Origin: Flavobacterium akiainvivens
GTDB lineage: Bacteria; Bacteroidota; Bacteroidia; Flavobacteriales; Flavobacteriaceae
Assembly: GCF_001278115.1 (NCBI RefSeq)
Contig: NZ_LIYD01000005.1
Span: 2,616,781 to 2,680,780, forward strand
Direction of reading: 5' to 3'
Length of the DNA stretch: 64,000 nt
Below are positions 49,641 to 57,427 of this stretch, piece by piece (the stretch's first letter is position 1; each line of letters begins with the position of its first letter). The position numbers and the translations under genes are program-made. The notes beneath the pieces are model-generated. The model was given only the letters and a program-made list of their open reading frames with translations, was not told the DNA's origin and searched no databases.

Positions 49641-51473
49641 TTATTTCAGTTCCAGCACCAGTACACTTTTACCCTCAAGGGTAATGTCTTTGGTAACATC
49701 TATGCTTTTGCCCGTAAGCACATCGCTACCTGATGCAAACCCGTTAAGGCGTTCGGCAAAGCGGGCAGTGCCAAAAGTTTTGCTGTCGGCAGCATTGTTT
49801 ACCACCACCATTACGGTTTCTTTATCGTTATAACGGAAATACACATACACATTATCCTGTGGCAGGTAGTGCATGGTTTTACCGGTGTGTATTACTTCTT
49901 TGCTTTTCCTCCAGGTAAACAGCTTAGACGTTACATCAAAATATTGCTGCTGCTCCTTAGTGCGGCCTGCTTTGGTAAAGGCGTTGTTGCTGTCGCCTGC
50001 CCATCCGCCGGGGAAGTCGTGGCGAATGTCGCCGTCGCCCTTGCCTTTGTCACCTGCCATACCAATTTCTGAACCGTAATACAACTGCGGTATACCCCTA
50101 ACGGTGGCTACTATAGCCATGGCCATTTGGTATTTTTTAAAGTCGCCGCCGTAGTTTTGGTTAATGCGGTTTGTATCGTGGTTTTCGGCAAACACCAATA
50201 TGCTGTTGATATTCGGGTAAAGGAAATCATTTGTAAAGTTGTTGTACACCTTTTGCATGCCGTTATCCCAACCCGACTGGTCGTCGTTAAAGCTCCATTG
50301 CAGCGCATCATATAGCGCGAAATCCATCACACTCGGCAGGTTAGAGTTATAGCTTTCTATAGCGCCTACCTTGCTGTCTTTTTGCCAATAGGCCATGTGC
50401 ACGGGGTTTTGCATCCACACCTCGCCTACAATGTTAAAGTACGGGTACTCATCGGTAATGGCTTTGGTCCATTTGGCAATGCCTTCCTTATCATTGTAAG
50501 AATAAGTATCTACGCGGAAACCGTCAAGGTCGGCATACTCAATCCACCAGATGGCGTTTTGGGTCAGGTACTTTAGCACAAGAGGGTTGCTTTGGTTCAG
50601 GTCGGGCATAGAAGGCACAAACCAGCCATCTACACATTGGCGTTTGTCGGCAGCCGAAGCATTAGGGTCAAACTGCGTGGTCATGCGGTAGTTGCTTTGC
50701 GAATAGCCCGGAAACTGGTGCACCCACTCATACGTAGGCAGGTCTTTATACATCCAGTGCTCGGCACCCCAGTGGTTGGTAACATAGTCCAGCACCAGCT
50801 TCATATCACGCTTTTTCAGTTCAGCCGAAAGGCGCAGGTAGTCTTCATTAGTGCCGTAGCGCGGGTCTATTTTATACACATCGCTCTGGCCGTAACCGTG
50901 GTATGAGCCGCGTTTGTCGTTATCCTCGCACAACGGTGTAGCCCAAACGGCGGTAGCGCCCAGCTCTTTTATATAATCAAGGTTTTTGATAATGCCCTCA
51001 ATATCGCCACCGTGGCGGCCGTTGGCATTTTCGCGGTTTACCTTTTCGTTAGTGTCTTTAGTTGAATCGTTATTGGGGTTGCCGTTTGCAAAGCGGTCGG
51101 GCATCAAGAGGTACATCATATCTGCCGAGGTATAGCTTTCGCGCGTGGCTGAACCCTCTTTACGCGTTTTCATCTCGTATTTTTGTGTAAAAGCAACTTT
51201 ATCCTTGCTGTTTTTAAACGAAAACGTAAGTTGCTGCGCCGGTACGTTCTTGGTATCTATGGTAACAAAAACATAGTTGGGGTTTTCGGTTTTTACCACA
51301 TTGGTAATTACCACACCGTTGCTTACCGATGGCGTGTACTGCGCAATGTTTTTGCCGTAGAACATTACCTGAAACTCCGGGTTGTGCATGCCTGCCCACC
51401 AAAATGGCGGTTCTACCTTATCGGCCTGTGCAAAGGCGATTGTTGTGAATAGTAATAAAAGTAATTTTTTCAT
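49641..51473 (-). CDS. GH13 neopullulanase/cyclomaltodextrinase (SusA-like)
   Basis: A 610-residue secreted enzyme (signal MKKLLLLLFTTIAFAQ). The N-terminal cyclomaltodextrinase module (residues about 20-115) has FWWAGMHNPEFQVMFYGKNIAQY. The barrel shows LVLDYVTNHWGAEH (I), DGFRVDTYSYND (II), NIVGEVWMQNP (III), VFAENHDTNRINQNY (IV). Cuts imported maltodextrins in the periplasm. An upstream in-frame extension of 12 codons lacks sense. Next to maltose phosphorylase, matching Sus-type loci. Confidence 0.94.
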   Translation of the reverse strand: MKKLLLLLFTTIAFAQADKVEPPFWWAGMHNPEFQVMFYGKNIAQYTPSVSNGVVITNVVKTENPNYVFVTIDTKNVPAQQLTFSFKNSKDKVAFTQKYEMKTRKEGSATRESYTSADMMYLLMPDRFANGNPNNDSTKDTNEKVNRENANGRHGGDIEGIIKNLDYIKELGATAVWATPLCEDNDKRGSYHGYGQSDVYKIDPRYGTNEDYLRLSAELKKRDMKLVLDYVTNHWGAEHWMYKDLPTYEWVHQFPGYSQSNYRMTTQFDPNASAADKRQCVDGWFVPSMPDLNQSNPLVLKYLTQNAIWWIEYADLDGFRVDTYSYNDKEGIAKWTKAITDEYPYFNIVGEVWMQNPVHMAYWQKDSKVGAIESYNSNLPSVMDFALYDALQWSFNDDQSGWDNGMQKVYNNFTNDFLYPNINSILVFAENHDTNRINQNYGGDFKKYQMAMAIVATVRGIPQLYYGSEIGMAGDKGKGDGDIRHDFPGGWAGDSNNAFTKAGRTKEQQQYFDVTSKLFTWRKSKEVIHTGKTMHYLPQDNVYVYFRYNDKETVMVVVNNAADSKTFGTARFAERLNGFASGSDVLTGKSIDVTKDITLEGKSVLVLELK

Positions 51474-51486
51474 TTGTTGTTTGTTT

Positions 51487-51602
51487 ATTAATAGCCACGA
51501 ATTACACAAATTGGCGCCAATAAATTAGTGAGATTCGTGCAATTCGCGGCTTAAAAAGTACACGAAAAGTTAGTGAAATTCGTGTAATTAGTGGCTTAAA
51601 AC
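51487..51602. repeat. 9-nt-period repeat (AATTCGTG type)
   Basis: CCACGAATT, ACACAAATT ... AGTGAGATT, CGTGCAATT, CGCGGCTTA, then TTAGTGAAATTCGTGTAATTAGTGG. Two blocks of degenerate 9-mers, one in each orientation, fill the gap between the GH13 and GH65 genes. Confidence 0.75.
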
Positions 51603-53909
51603 CTACACCGTTACCAGCTCATTGGGCTGTACGGTAACTTCTTTGCCGTTTACCACTACTTTAAGCTGGCGGCCGCCCTCAAGGCTAAAGCGTGTTTCGC
51701 CCGGGTGAACCGATACCTTAAGCACCTGGTTGCGGAAGTTTATTTTAAAGCTATAGCCCTGCCACTGCTCCGGGATCCTTGGCTCAAAGTGCAGCGTGTC
51801 GTTTTTAACGCGCATACCGCCAAAGCCTTCTACAATGCTCATCCACGTGCCCGCCATACTGGTTATGTGCAGGCCTTCTTCCACCTCTTTGTTATAATCG
51901 TCAAGGTCAAGGCGCGAGGTGCGCAGGTAGAACGTATAGGCCTGCTCCATCCTGCCCAGGGTAGCAGCCTGTATAGAGTGCACGCACGGCGAAAGGCTGC
52001 TTTCGTGTACCGTTAGCGGCTCATAGAAATCAAAATGCTTTTCAAGCTGTGCCTTGCTAAAGTGGTCTTCAAAGAAGTAGAAGCCCTGTAGCACGTCGGC
52101 CTGCTTGATGTATGGCGAACGCAGTATCCTGTCCCAGCTCCACTTTTGGTTAATGGGGCGGTTAGCGCGGTCCAGCTGGCTTACAGGAATCAGCTCCTTA
52201 TCAAGGAAACCATCCTGCTGCAGGTATACGCCAAACTCATCGCTATACGGCAGGTACATGTTGTCGGCCACTTTTTGCCACTGGCGCACCTCGGCGGCAT
52301 CCAGGCTGGTTATGCCCATGATGCGCTCGTGGTCAGCCGTAAACTCATCTTTAACACGTGCAATTTGCGCTACGGCATAGTCTATACACCACTTTGCAAT
52401 GTAGTTGGTATAGAAGTTATTGTTTATGTTATTCTCATACTCGTTAGGCCCCGTTACGCCAAGTATCATGTACTTGTTTTTGTGAGACGAGAACGTAGCC
52501 CTTTGGTGCCAGAAACGCGCAATACCAATTAGCACCTCAAGCCCTTTTTCAGGGATGTAGCTGTAATCTCCGGTAAAGCGGTAGTAGTTGTAAATGGCGA
52601 ATGCAATGGCCCCGTTACGGTGAATTTCCTCAAAGGTAATTTCCCACTCGTTGTGGCACTCCTCGCCGTTCATGGTAACCATTGGGTATAGCGCCGCACC
52701 GTTTGTAAAGCCCAGCTTGCCTGCGTTTTCTATAGCGCGGCCCAGCTGATTGTGGCGATAGGTTAACAGGTTGCGTGCCACCTGCTGGTCTTTGGTAGCC
52801 ATGTAGAACGGAATGCAGTAGGCCTCGGTGTCCCAGTAAGTAGAGCCGCCGTATTTTTCGCCGGTAAAGCCTTTAGGGCCTATATTTAGCCTTGGGTCTT
52901 TACCCAGATAGGTCTGGTTAAGCTGGAATATGTTGAAACGGATACCCTGCTGCGCCTTAACGTCGCCCTCAATGGTAATATCGGCCATTTCCCATATGCC
53001 TGCCCATGCCTGTTTTTGCTCTTCAAGAAGGGCATCATACCCTTTGGCTTTCGCCGAAGCTATATTGGCCTTGGCAGCATTTATAAGCTCAGCCTCGGCA
53101 TGGTTGGTTGATACGGTATACCCGCCAAATTTCACTATGGCAGCCGTATCGTTTATATTGGCCTCTATGGTGTAAGACAGGCTTACTTTCTTATCGGTTT
53201 TCTCAGCATCGCCGGGCAGTACCTGTACATCTGTACCATTAAGCAAAATGCTGTTGTGCATAAAGGTGGTAGCGGTAAAATGCGTTTTAAAGGTACGCGC
53301 CGTTACAAAGCCTTCGTTGCTGCCGTATTCTGCGCCCAGGGCTTCCCAAAAGGTTTCCTCCCAGTTGGCATCCATATTTTTAACGCCTGAGTCTACATAA
53401 GGTTCAAACGTAATTTGTGCACTGCGGTTAAGTGGCGTTACCTCATACTTAATAACCCCAAGCTCATCCTGCACCAGGCTCAGGAAACGCGTAACGTTAA
53501 CCTTAACCTCAGCGCCGTTTTGCAATGTGGCCTCAAACGAACGGTTGTACCAGCCCTCCTGCATGTTAAGCTCGCGCTTAAAGTTGCGCACTTCACACTT
53601 CGCCAGGTCAAGCGCCTCGCCGTTTATAAGTACGTTAATGCCAATCCAGTTAGGTGCGTTAAGTACCTTTGCAAAATATTCGGGGTAGCCGTTTTTCCAC
53701 CAGCCCACTTTTGTTTTGTCCGGATAATAAACCCCCGCTATATAGCTGCCCTGAAACGTGTGGCCGCTGTAAAACTCTTCAAAATTGGCACGCTGGCCCA
53801 TGGCGCCGTTGCCTATGCTGAACAGGCTTTCAGACGAGCGCACCCTTTCGGCATCAAATCCTTCTTCTATTATGCTCCAGCTGTTTGGAACGATGTAATC
53901 CTGGTTCAT
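51603..53909 (-). CDS. GH65 maltose phosphorylase
   Basis: A 768-residue GH65 enzyme. An N-terminal beta sandwich is followed by the (alpha/alpha)6 barrel, with the catalytic Glu in YPMVTMNGEECHNEWEITFEE near 420, TGPNEYENNINNNFYTNYIAKW near 500, and a C-terminal beta domain. It phosphorolyses maltose to glucose and beta-glucose-1-phosphate in the cytoplasm (no signal peptide). Shares its first base with the stop of pgmB, so the two are coupled and complementary. Confidence 0.94.
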   Translation of the reverse strand: MNQDYIVPNSWSIIEEGFDAERVRSSESLFSIGNGAMGQRANFEEFYSGHTFQGSYIAGVYYPDKTKVGWWKNGYPEYFAKVLNAPNWIGINVLINGEALDLAKCEVRNFKRELNMQEGWYNRSFEATLQNGAEVKVNVTRFLSLVQDELGVIKYEVTPLNRSAQITFEPYVDSGVKNMDANWEETFWEALGAEYGSNEGFVTARTFKTHFTATTFMHNSILLNGTDVQVLPGDAEKTDKKVSLSYTIEANINDTAAIVKFGGYTVSTNHAEAELINAAKANIASAKAKGYDALLEEQKQAWAGIWEMADITIEGDVKAQQGIRFNIFQLNQTYLGKDPRLNIGPKGFTGEKYGGSTYWDTEAYCIPFYMATKDQQVARNLLTYRHNQLGRAIENAGKLGFTNGAALYPMVTMNGEECHNEWEITFEEIHRNGAIAFAIYNYYRFTGDYSYIPEKGLEVLIGIARFWHQRATFSSHKNKYMILGVTGPNEYENNINNNFYTNYIAKWCIDYAVAQIARVKDEFTADHERIMGITSLDAAEVRQWQKVADNMYLPYSDEFGVYLQQDGFLDKELIPVSQLDRANRPINQKWSWDRILRSPYIKQADVLQGFYFFEDHFSKAQLEKHFDFYEPLTVHESSLSPCVHSIQAATLGRMEQAYTFYLRTSRLDLDDYNKEVEEGLHITSMAGTWMSIVEGFGGMRVKNDTLHFEPRIPEQWQGYSFKINFRNQVLKVSVHPGETRFSLEGGRQLKVVVNGKEVTVQPNELVTV

Positions 53910-54568
53910 TATTGTTGGTTAACTAAAGTTTGTAAAAAATCAGTTGCTATTTCTGTAAAGTCGTTAAAGTTGTACTGTGCCTCGTGCAGTATGGCCCTGC
54001 TGCCTATGCCCACACTAACCATGTTTGCAATGTTGGCGGCCTGTATGCCTGCCACGCTGTCTTCAAACACAATGCTGTCTTTTGCAACGGCACCAAGAAG
54101 CTCGGCTGCGCGCAAAAACACTTCGGGGTCGGGTTTGGCGTTGGTAACGTCGTTGCCGTCTACAATGGCTTCGAAATAATGCAGTATGCCTACCTTTTCT
54201 AATATGGGGCGGGCGTTTTTGCTGGCCGAGCCCAGTGCAATACGCTGTCCGTTGTTTTTAAGCCATTGCAATACCACCTCAACACCGGGCAAAATTTCGT
54301 CTGCCTCCATGTTGGTAATGTAGTTTAGGTAGTCTTCGTTCTTTTCCACAAGCCACTTGTCTTTCTGTTCCTGGGTGGCCTTAATATTGCCTACGCCAAG
54401 GATAATTTCAAGCGAGCGCACGCGGCTTACACCTTTTAGTAACTCGTTATGCTCGTGTGTAAATTCAAAACCCAGGCTGTCGGCTATTTTTTTCCACGCC
54501 AGGTAGTGGTACTTGGCCGTGTCTACAATAACCCCATCGAGGTCGAAAATAAAAGCTTTCTGTTTCAT
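53909..54568 (-). CDS. pgmB: Beta-phosphoglucomutase
   Basis: A 219-residue HAD enzyme: FIFDLDGVIVDTAKYHYLAWKKIAD at the N-terminus (nucleophile Asp plus acid/base Asp), LLKGVSRVRSLEIIL in the cap, GSASKNARPIL near 115 and KPDPEVFLRAAELL...VFEDSVAGIQAA near 145-180. It converts beta-glucose-1-phosphate to glucose-6-phosphate, the product line of maltose phosphorylase next door. Confidence 0.95.
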   Translation of the reverse strand: MKQKAFIFDLDGVIVDTAKYHYLAWKKIADSLGFEFTHEHNELLKGVSRVRSLEIILGVGNIKATQEQKDKWLVEKNEDYLNYITNMEADEILPGVEVVLQWLKNNGQRIALGSASKNARPILEKVGILHYFEAIVDGNDVTNAKPDPEVFLRAAELLGAVAKDSIVFEDSVAGIQAANIANMVSVGIGSRAILHEAQYNFNDFTEIATDFLQTLVNQQ

Positions 54569-54595
54569 TGATTATGTTGATTGATTGATGTATTC

Positions 54596-55963
54596 CTAAA
54601 TAACTTCGTCAGTATCTTTTACGCGGGTTACAAACAACGCCGCAATAAGAAACGAAACACCACTTGTAACAAGGGCAAAAATAGGATTACCGCCGTACAG
54701 GTATTTAACAATAGGGCCGCCAATAATGGCATTTACAATTTGGGGTATTACTACAAAAAAGTTGAAGATGCCCATGTATACGCCCATCTTCCTGGCGGGG
54801 ATAGCCCCGGTAAGTATAGCATAAGGTGTAGCGAGTATACTTGCCCATGCTACGCCCACAGCCATCATGCTGGCAATAAGCCAGGTTGGGTTAGGCACAA
54901 AGTAGATGGAAATAAGCCCAAGGCCACCAATGATAAGCGCAAGCATGTGTGTTTTTTTACGGCCTATTTTAAGGGCAATAGCCGGGATAAAAAACGCAAT
55001 AATAGCCGACACAAGATTATATACACCAAAAATGATACCCGTCCAGTCGCCTGCCTGTGTGTAAAGTGCATTTTCGGCAGCGGTAAACTCTGACACTTCT
55101 TTTAGTGGAGTGCCATAAATGTGGTGGGCAATGGCCGGGGTAGTATATACCCACATGCCAAAAAGGCCAAACCAGCTAAAAAACTGTACCCAGCTAAGCT
55201 GGCGCATGGTTTTAGGCATTTGTGCAAAATCTGTAAAGATGTTCCAGATGCTGTGCTGCTCTTCTTTAAGTATGGGTGCACCGCTTTCGGCCTGGGCGGC
55301 TTCGAAGGCGGCAACTTCCTGCGGGGTGTATTCTTTAGTTGTGGTAATGGTAATTAATACCGCCACTACAATGCTAACAGCACCAATAATAAAAGAGAGG
55401 ATTACATGATAGGGAATCTGGCCCTTTACATCTTCATGCGGCACATTAAACCAGTTTGCCAGGGCATAAGGAAGCCATGAGCCAATTACAGCTCCTATGC
55501 CTATTAATGCAGTCTGTACGCTAAAGCCCAATGTGCGCTGGTCTGACGGAAGTATATCTGCCACAAGCGCACGGAAAGGCTCCATGGCAATGTTAAACGA
55601 GGCATCCATAATCATAAGGAAACCGGCACCTATCCATAATGCAGGCATTAAGGCTGTAAGCGCACCGGCCTGAGGCATAAACACAAGGCCAAGGGCAGCA
55701 AGCAGCGACCCCACAAGAAAATAAGGCTTGCGGCGGCCAAAGCGTGTCCACGTCCTGTCGGAATAATGCCCGATGATAGGCTGTACAATAAGCCCCATGA
55801 GTGGAGGTATGATCCAGAACCACGAAAGGGTATGCACATCTGCACCAAATGTTTGGAGTATTCTGCTGGCGTTTGCATTTTGAAGTGCAAACCCCATCTG
55901 GATTCCAAGATACCCGAAACTCATGTTCCAGATTTCCCAGAAACCTAATTTACGCTTTTCCAT
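54596..55963 (-). CDS. MFS sugar transporter (SLC45/GPH-like), likely for maltose
   Basis: A 455-residue, 12-helix carrier. Landmarks: NMSFGYLGIQMGFALQNANASRILQTFGAD at the N-terminus, IGHYSDRTWTRFGRRKPYFLVGSLLA (the DR-type MFS loop 2-3) and SDQRTLGFSVQTALIGIG. Resembles bacterial MFS maltose carriers of the SLC45 type. Substrate is inferred from neighbours. First gene of the minus-strand metabolic transcript (27 bp before pgmB), with a -7 box at 56058. Confidence 0.92.
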   Translation of the reverse strand: MEKRKLGFWEIWNMSFGYLGIQMGFALQNANASRILQTFGADVHTLSWFWIIPPLMGLIVQPIIGHYSDRTWTRFGRRKPYFLVGSLLAALGLVFMPQAGALTALMPALWIGAGFLMIMDASFNIAMEPFRALVADILPSDQRTLGFSVQTALIGIGAVIGSWLPYALANWFNVPHEDVKGQIPYHVILSFIIGAVSIVVAVLITITTTKEYTPQEVAAFEAAQAESGAPILKEEQHSIWNIFTDFAQMPKTMRQLSWVQFFSWFGLFGMWVYTTPAIAHHIYGTPLKEVSEFTAAENALYTQAGDWTGIIFGVYNLVSAIIAFFIPAIALKIGRKKTHMLALIIGGLGLISIYFVPNPTWLIASMMAVGVAWASILATPYAILTGAIPARKMGVYMGIFNFFVVIPQIVNAIIGGPIVKYLYGGNPIFALVTSGVSFLIAALFVTRVKDTDEVI

Positions 55964-56057
55964 TATCGTATTTTACTAAATTATAAAACGATAAGCGCGT
56001 ATGGCTTATCAAAACTTATTGGGTGAAGTGAAGTGTATAAGCTTTGATAATCAGTAA

Positions 56058-56065
56058 CAAAGATA
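56058..56065 (-). promoter_or_regulatory. Promoter -7 box of the transporter-pgmB-GH65 transcript
   Basis: Minus strand TATCTTTG lies about 95 bp before the transporter start, leaving a leader of about 88 nt. Confidence 0.6.
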
Positions 56066-56166
56066 TTGGTTTTTTAATATGAATATTATTTCGCCGTTAC
56101 TTTTTTTCTACAGTAAATTAATCTTTAAGTTTTTCAATCTTTTAATCTTCAATTAATTACACAAAA

Positions 56167-57192
56167 CTACAACGTTGGCGTAGATTCCCGTAAAACCAGC
56201 TCAGTTTCAATTAGCTGGGTGGTGTACTGCTCGTTTTCATCATCAAGCTCCAGGCGGTCAATCAGCATTTTTGCGGCCTTGCCCCCCATGCGGGCGCCGT
56301 TTTGGCTCACCGTGGTAATACTCGGGCTGCTGTATTGCGATATAATACCATCAGTAAAACCTATAACGCTAAGATCTTCGGGCACGCGGATGCCTATTTT
56401 ATTGGCCTGCTTGATACAGGTAACAGCAAAAAGCTCGTTAACTGCAAAAATGGCTTTTGGCCTCTGGCTTTCCAGCAGGGCGGCAATAGGCTCTTCGCAG
56501 TGGTCTATATCTTCAATCTTAACTATAAGTTCGTCGCGCACGGGTATATTGTGGTCGTTTAGGGCGTTAATGTAGCCGTCTGTACGCAGTTTGCCCACAC
56601 TAACATAGTCTACCGTGGTTACAAGGGCAATTTCCTTAAAATCAAGCCCTACGAGGTAGTCTACCGCTTCATAAGCGGCCATTTGGTCGTCTATGATAAC
56701 CTTATCGCACAGCACATCGTTAGTAATACGGTCAAACAGCACTACGGGCATACCCTGGTTTATAACCTCCTGTATGTGGTGAAAGTCCTTTTTTTGCTGG
56801 GTTTCCTTGCTGAGCGACATGATAAAACCATCGGTACTGCCGGTGGCCAGCATTTCCATGTTTATTACCTCTTTATCAAACGATTCGTTGCTAAGGCACA
56901 CAATTACGTTATAGCCCATTTCGTTTGCCACCTGCTCTATACCGCTGATTACGGTTGCAAAAAAGTGGTGCACAATTTCGGGTATTATAATGCCTATGGT
57001 CTTGGTTTTTTTGTTTTTAAGGCTAAGGGCTATGTTGTTTGGCTTGTAGTTGTACAGTTTTGCAAAAGCCTGCACCTTTAGGCGGGTGTCTTCGCTTATT
57101 TCATGGCTGTCTCTTAGCGACTTAGAAACAGTTGAAATGGATACGTCAAGTTCTTTTGCAATTTGCTTTAAAGTGACCTTTCTTTTCATCAA
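56167..57192 (-). CDS. LacI family transcriptional regulator
   Basis: A 341-residue regulator. HTH and hinge: VTLKQIAKELDVSISTVSKSLRDSHEISEDTRLKVQAFAKLYNYKPNNIALSLKN. Ligand domain (Peripla_BP type) from TIGIIIPEIVHHFFATVISGIEQVA to about 330. The gene lies between the two divergent halves of the maltodextrin locus, so it is the probable regulator responding to maltose or maltodextrin. Two palindromes with a CG centre lie between it and susC. Confidence 0.94.
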   Translation of the reverse strand: MMKRKVTLKQIAKELDVSISTVSKSLRDSHEISEDTRLKVQAFAKLYNYKPNNIALSLKNKKTKTIGIIIPEIVHHFFATVISGIEQVANEMGYNVIVCLSNESFDKEVINMEMLATGSTDGFIMSLSKETQQKKDFHHIQEVINQGMPVVLFDRITNDVLCDKVIIDDQMAAYEAVDYLVGLDFKEIALVTTVDYVSVGKLRTDGYINALNDHNIPVRDELIVKIEDIDHCEEPIAALLESQRPKAIFAVNELFAVTCIKQANKIGIRVPEDLSVIGFTDGIISQYSSPSITTVSQNGARMGGKAAKMLIDRLELDDENEQYTTQLIETELVLRESTPTL

Positions 57193-57294
57193 AACGGTAA
57201 AAATTATCGATTTGCCAATAAAGGTAATTTTTATTTTCGAATAACAGGAATTTTCTGCGGTTGAATTACCTAAAAATCAAAAGTTTTCAACACG

Positions 57295-57332
57295 ACAACG
57301 TTGTAGTAACAGTGTATTTACGAAAACGTTTT
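57295..57332. promoter_or_regulatory. Candidate LacI-family operators upstream of susC
   Basis: ACAACGTTGT (57295-57304) and AAAACGTTTT (57323-57332) are perfect 10-bp palindromes with the CG centre typical of LacI-family operators, 28 bp apart, in the space between the divergent lacI and susC genes. Confidence 0.55.
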
Positions 57333-57427
57333 TTTGTGATGGTATTTTAGATAATTTTAACCTTTGAAGTGAGTGTGTAAGCATTTTTTAAACGTATTTT
57401 AAGCGTAATTTAACCTAAACAACTTGT

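Noticed and set aside
56163..56176. ACAACGTTGG as a LacI operator at the end of the lacI gene
   Set aside because: It is an imperfect palindrome formed by the stop region and last codons (Leu-Thr-Pro); position does not suit regulation.
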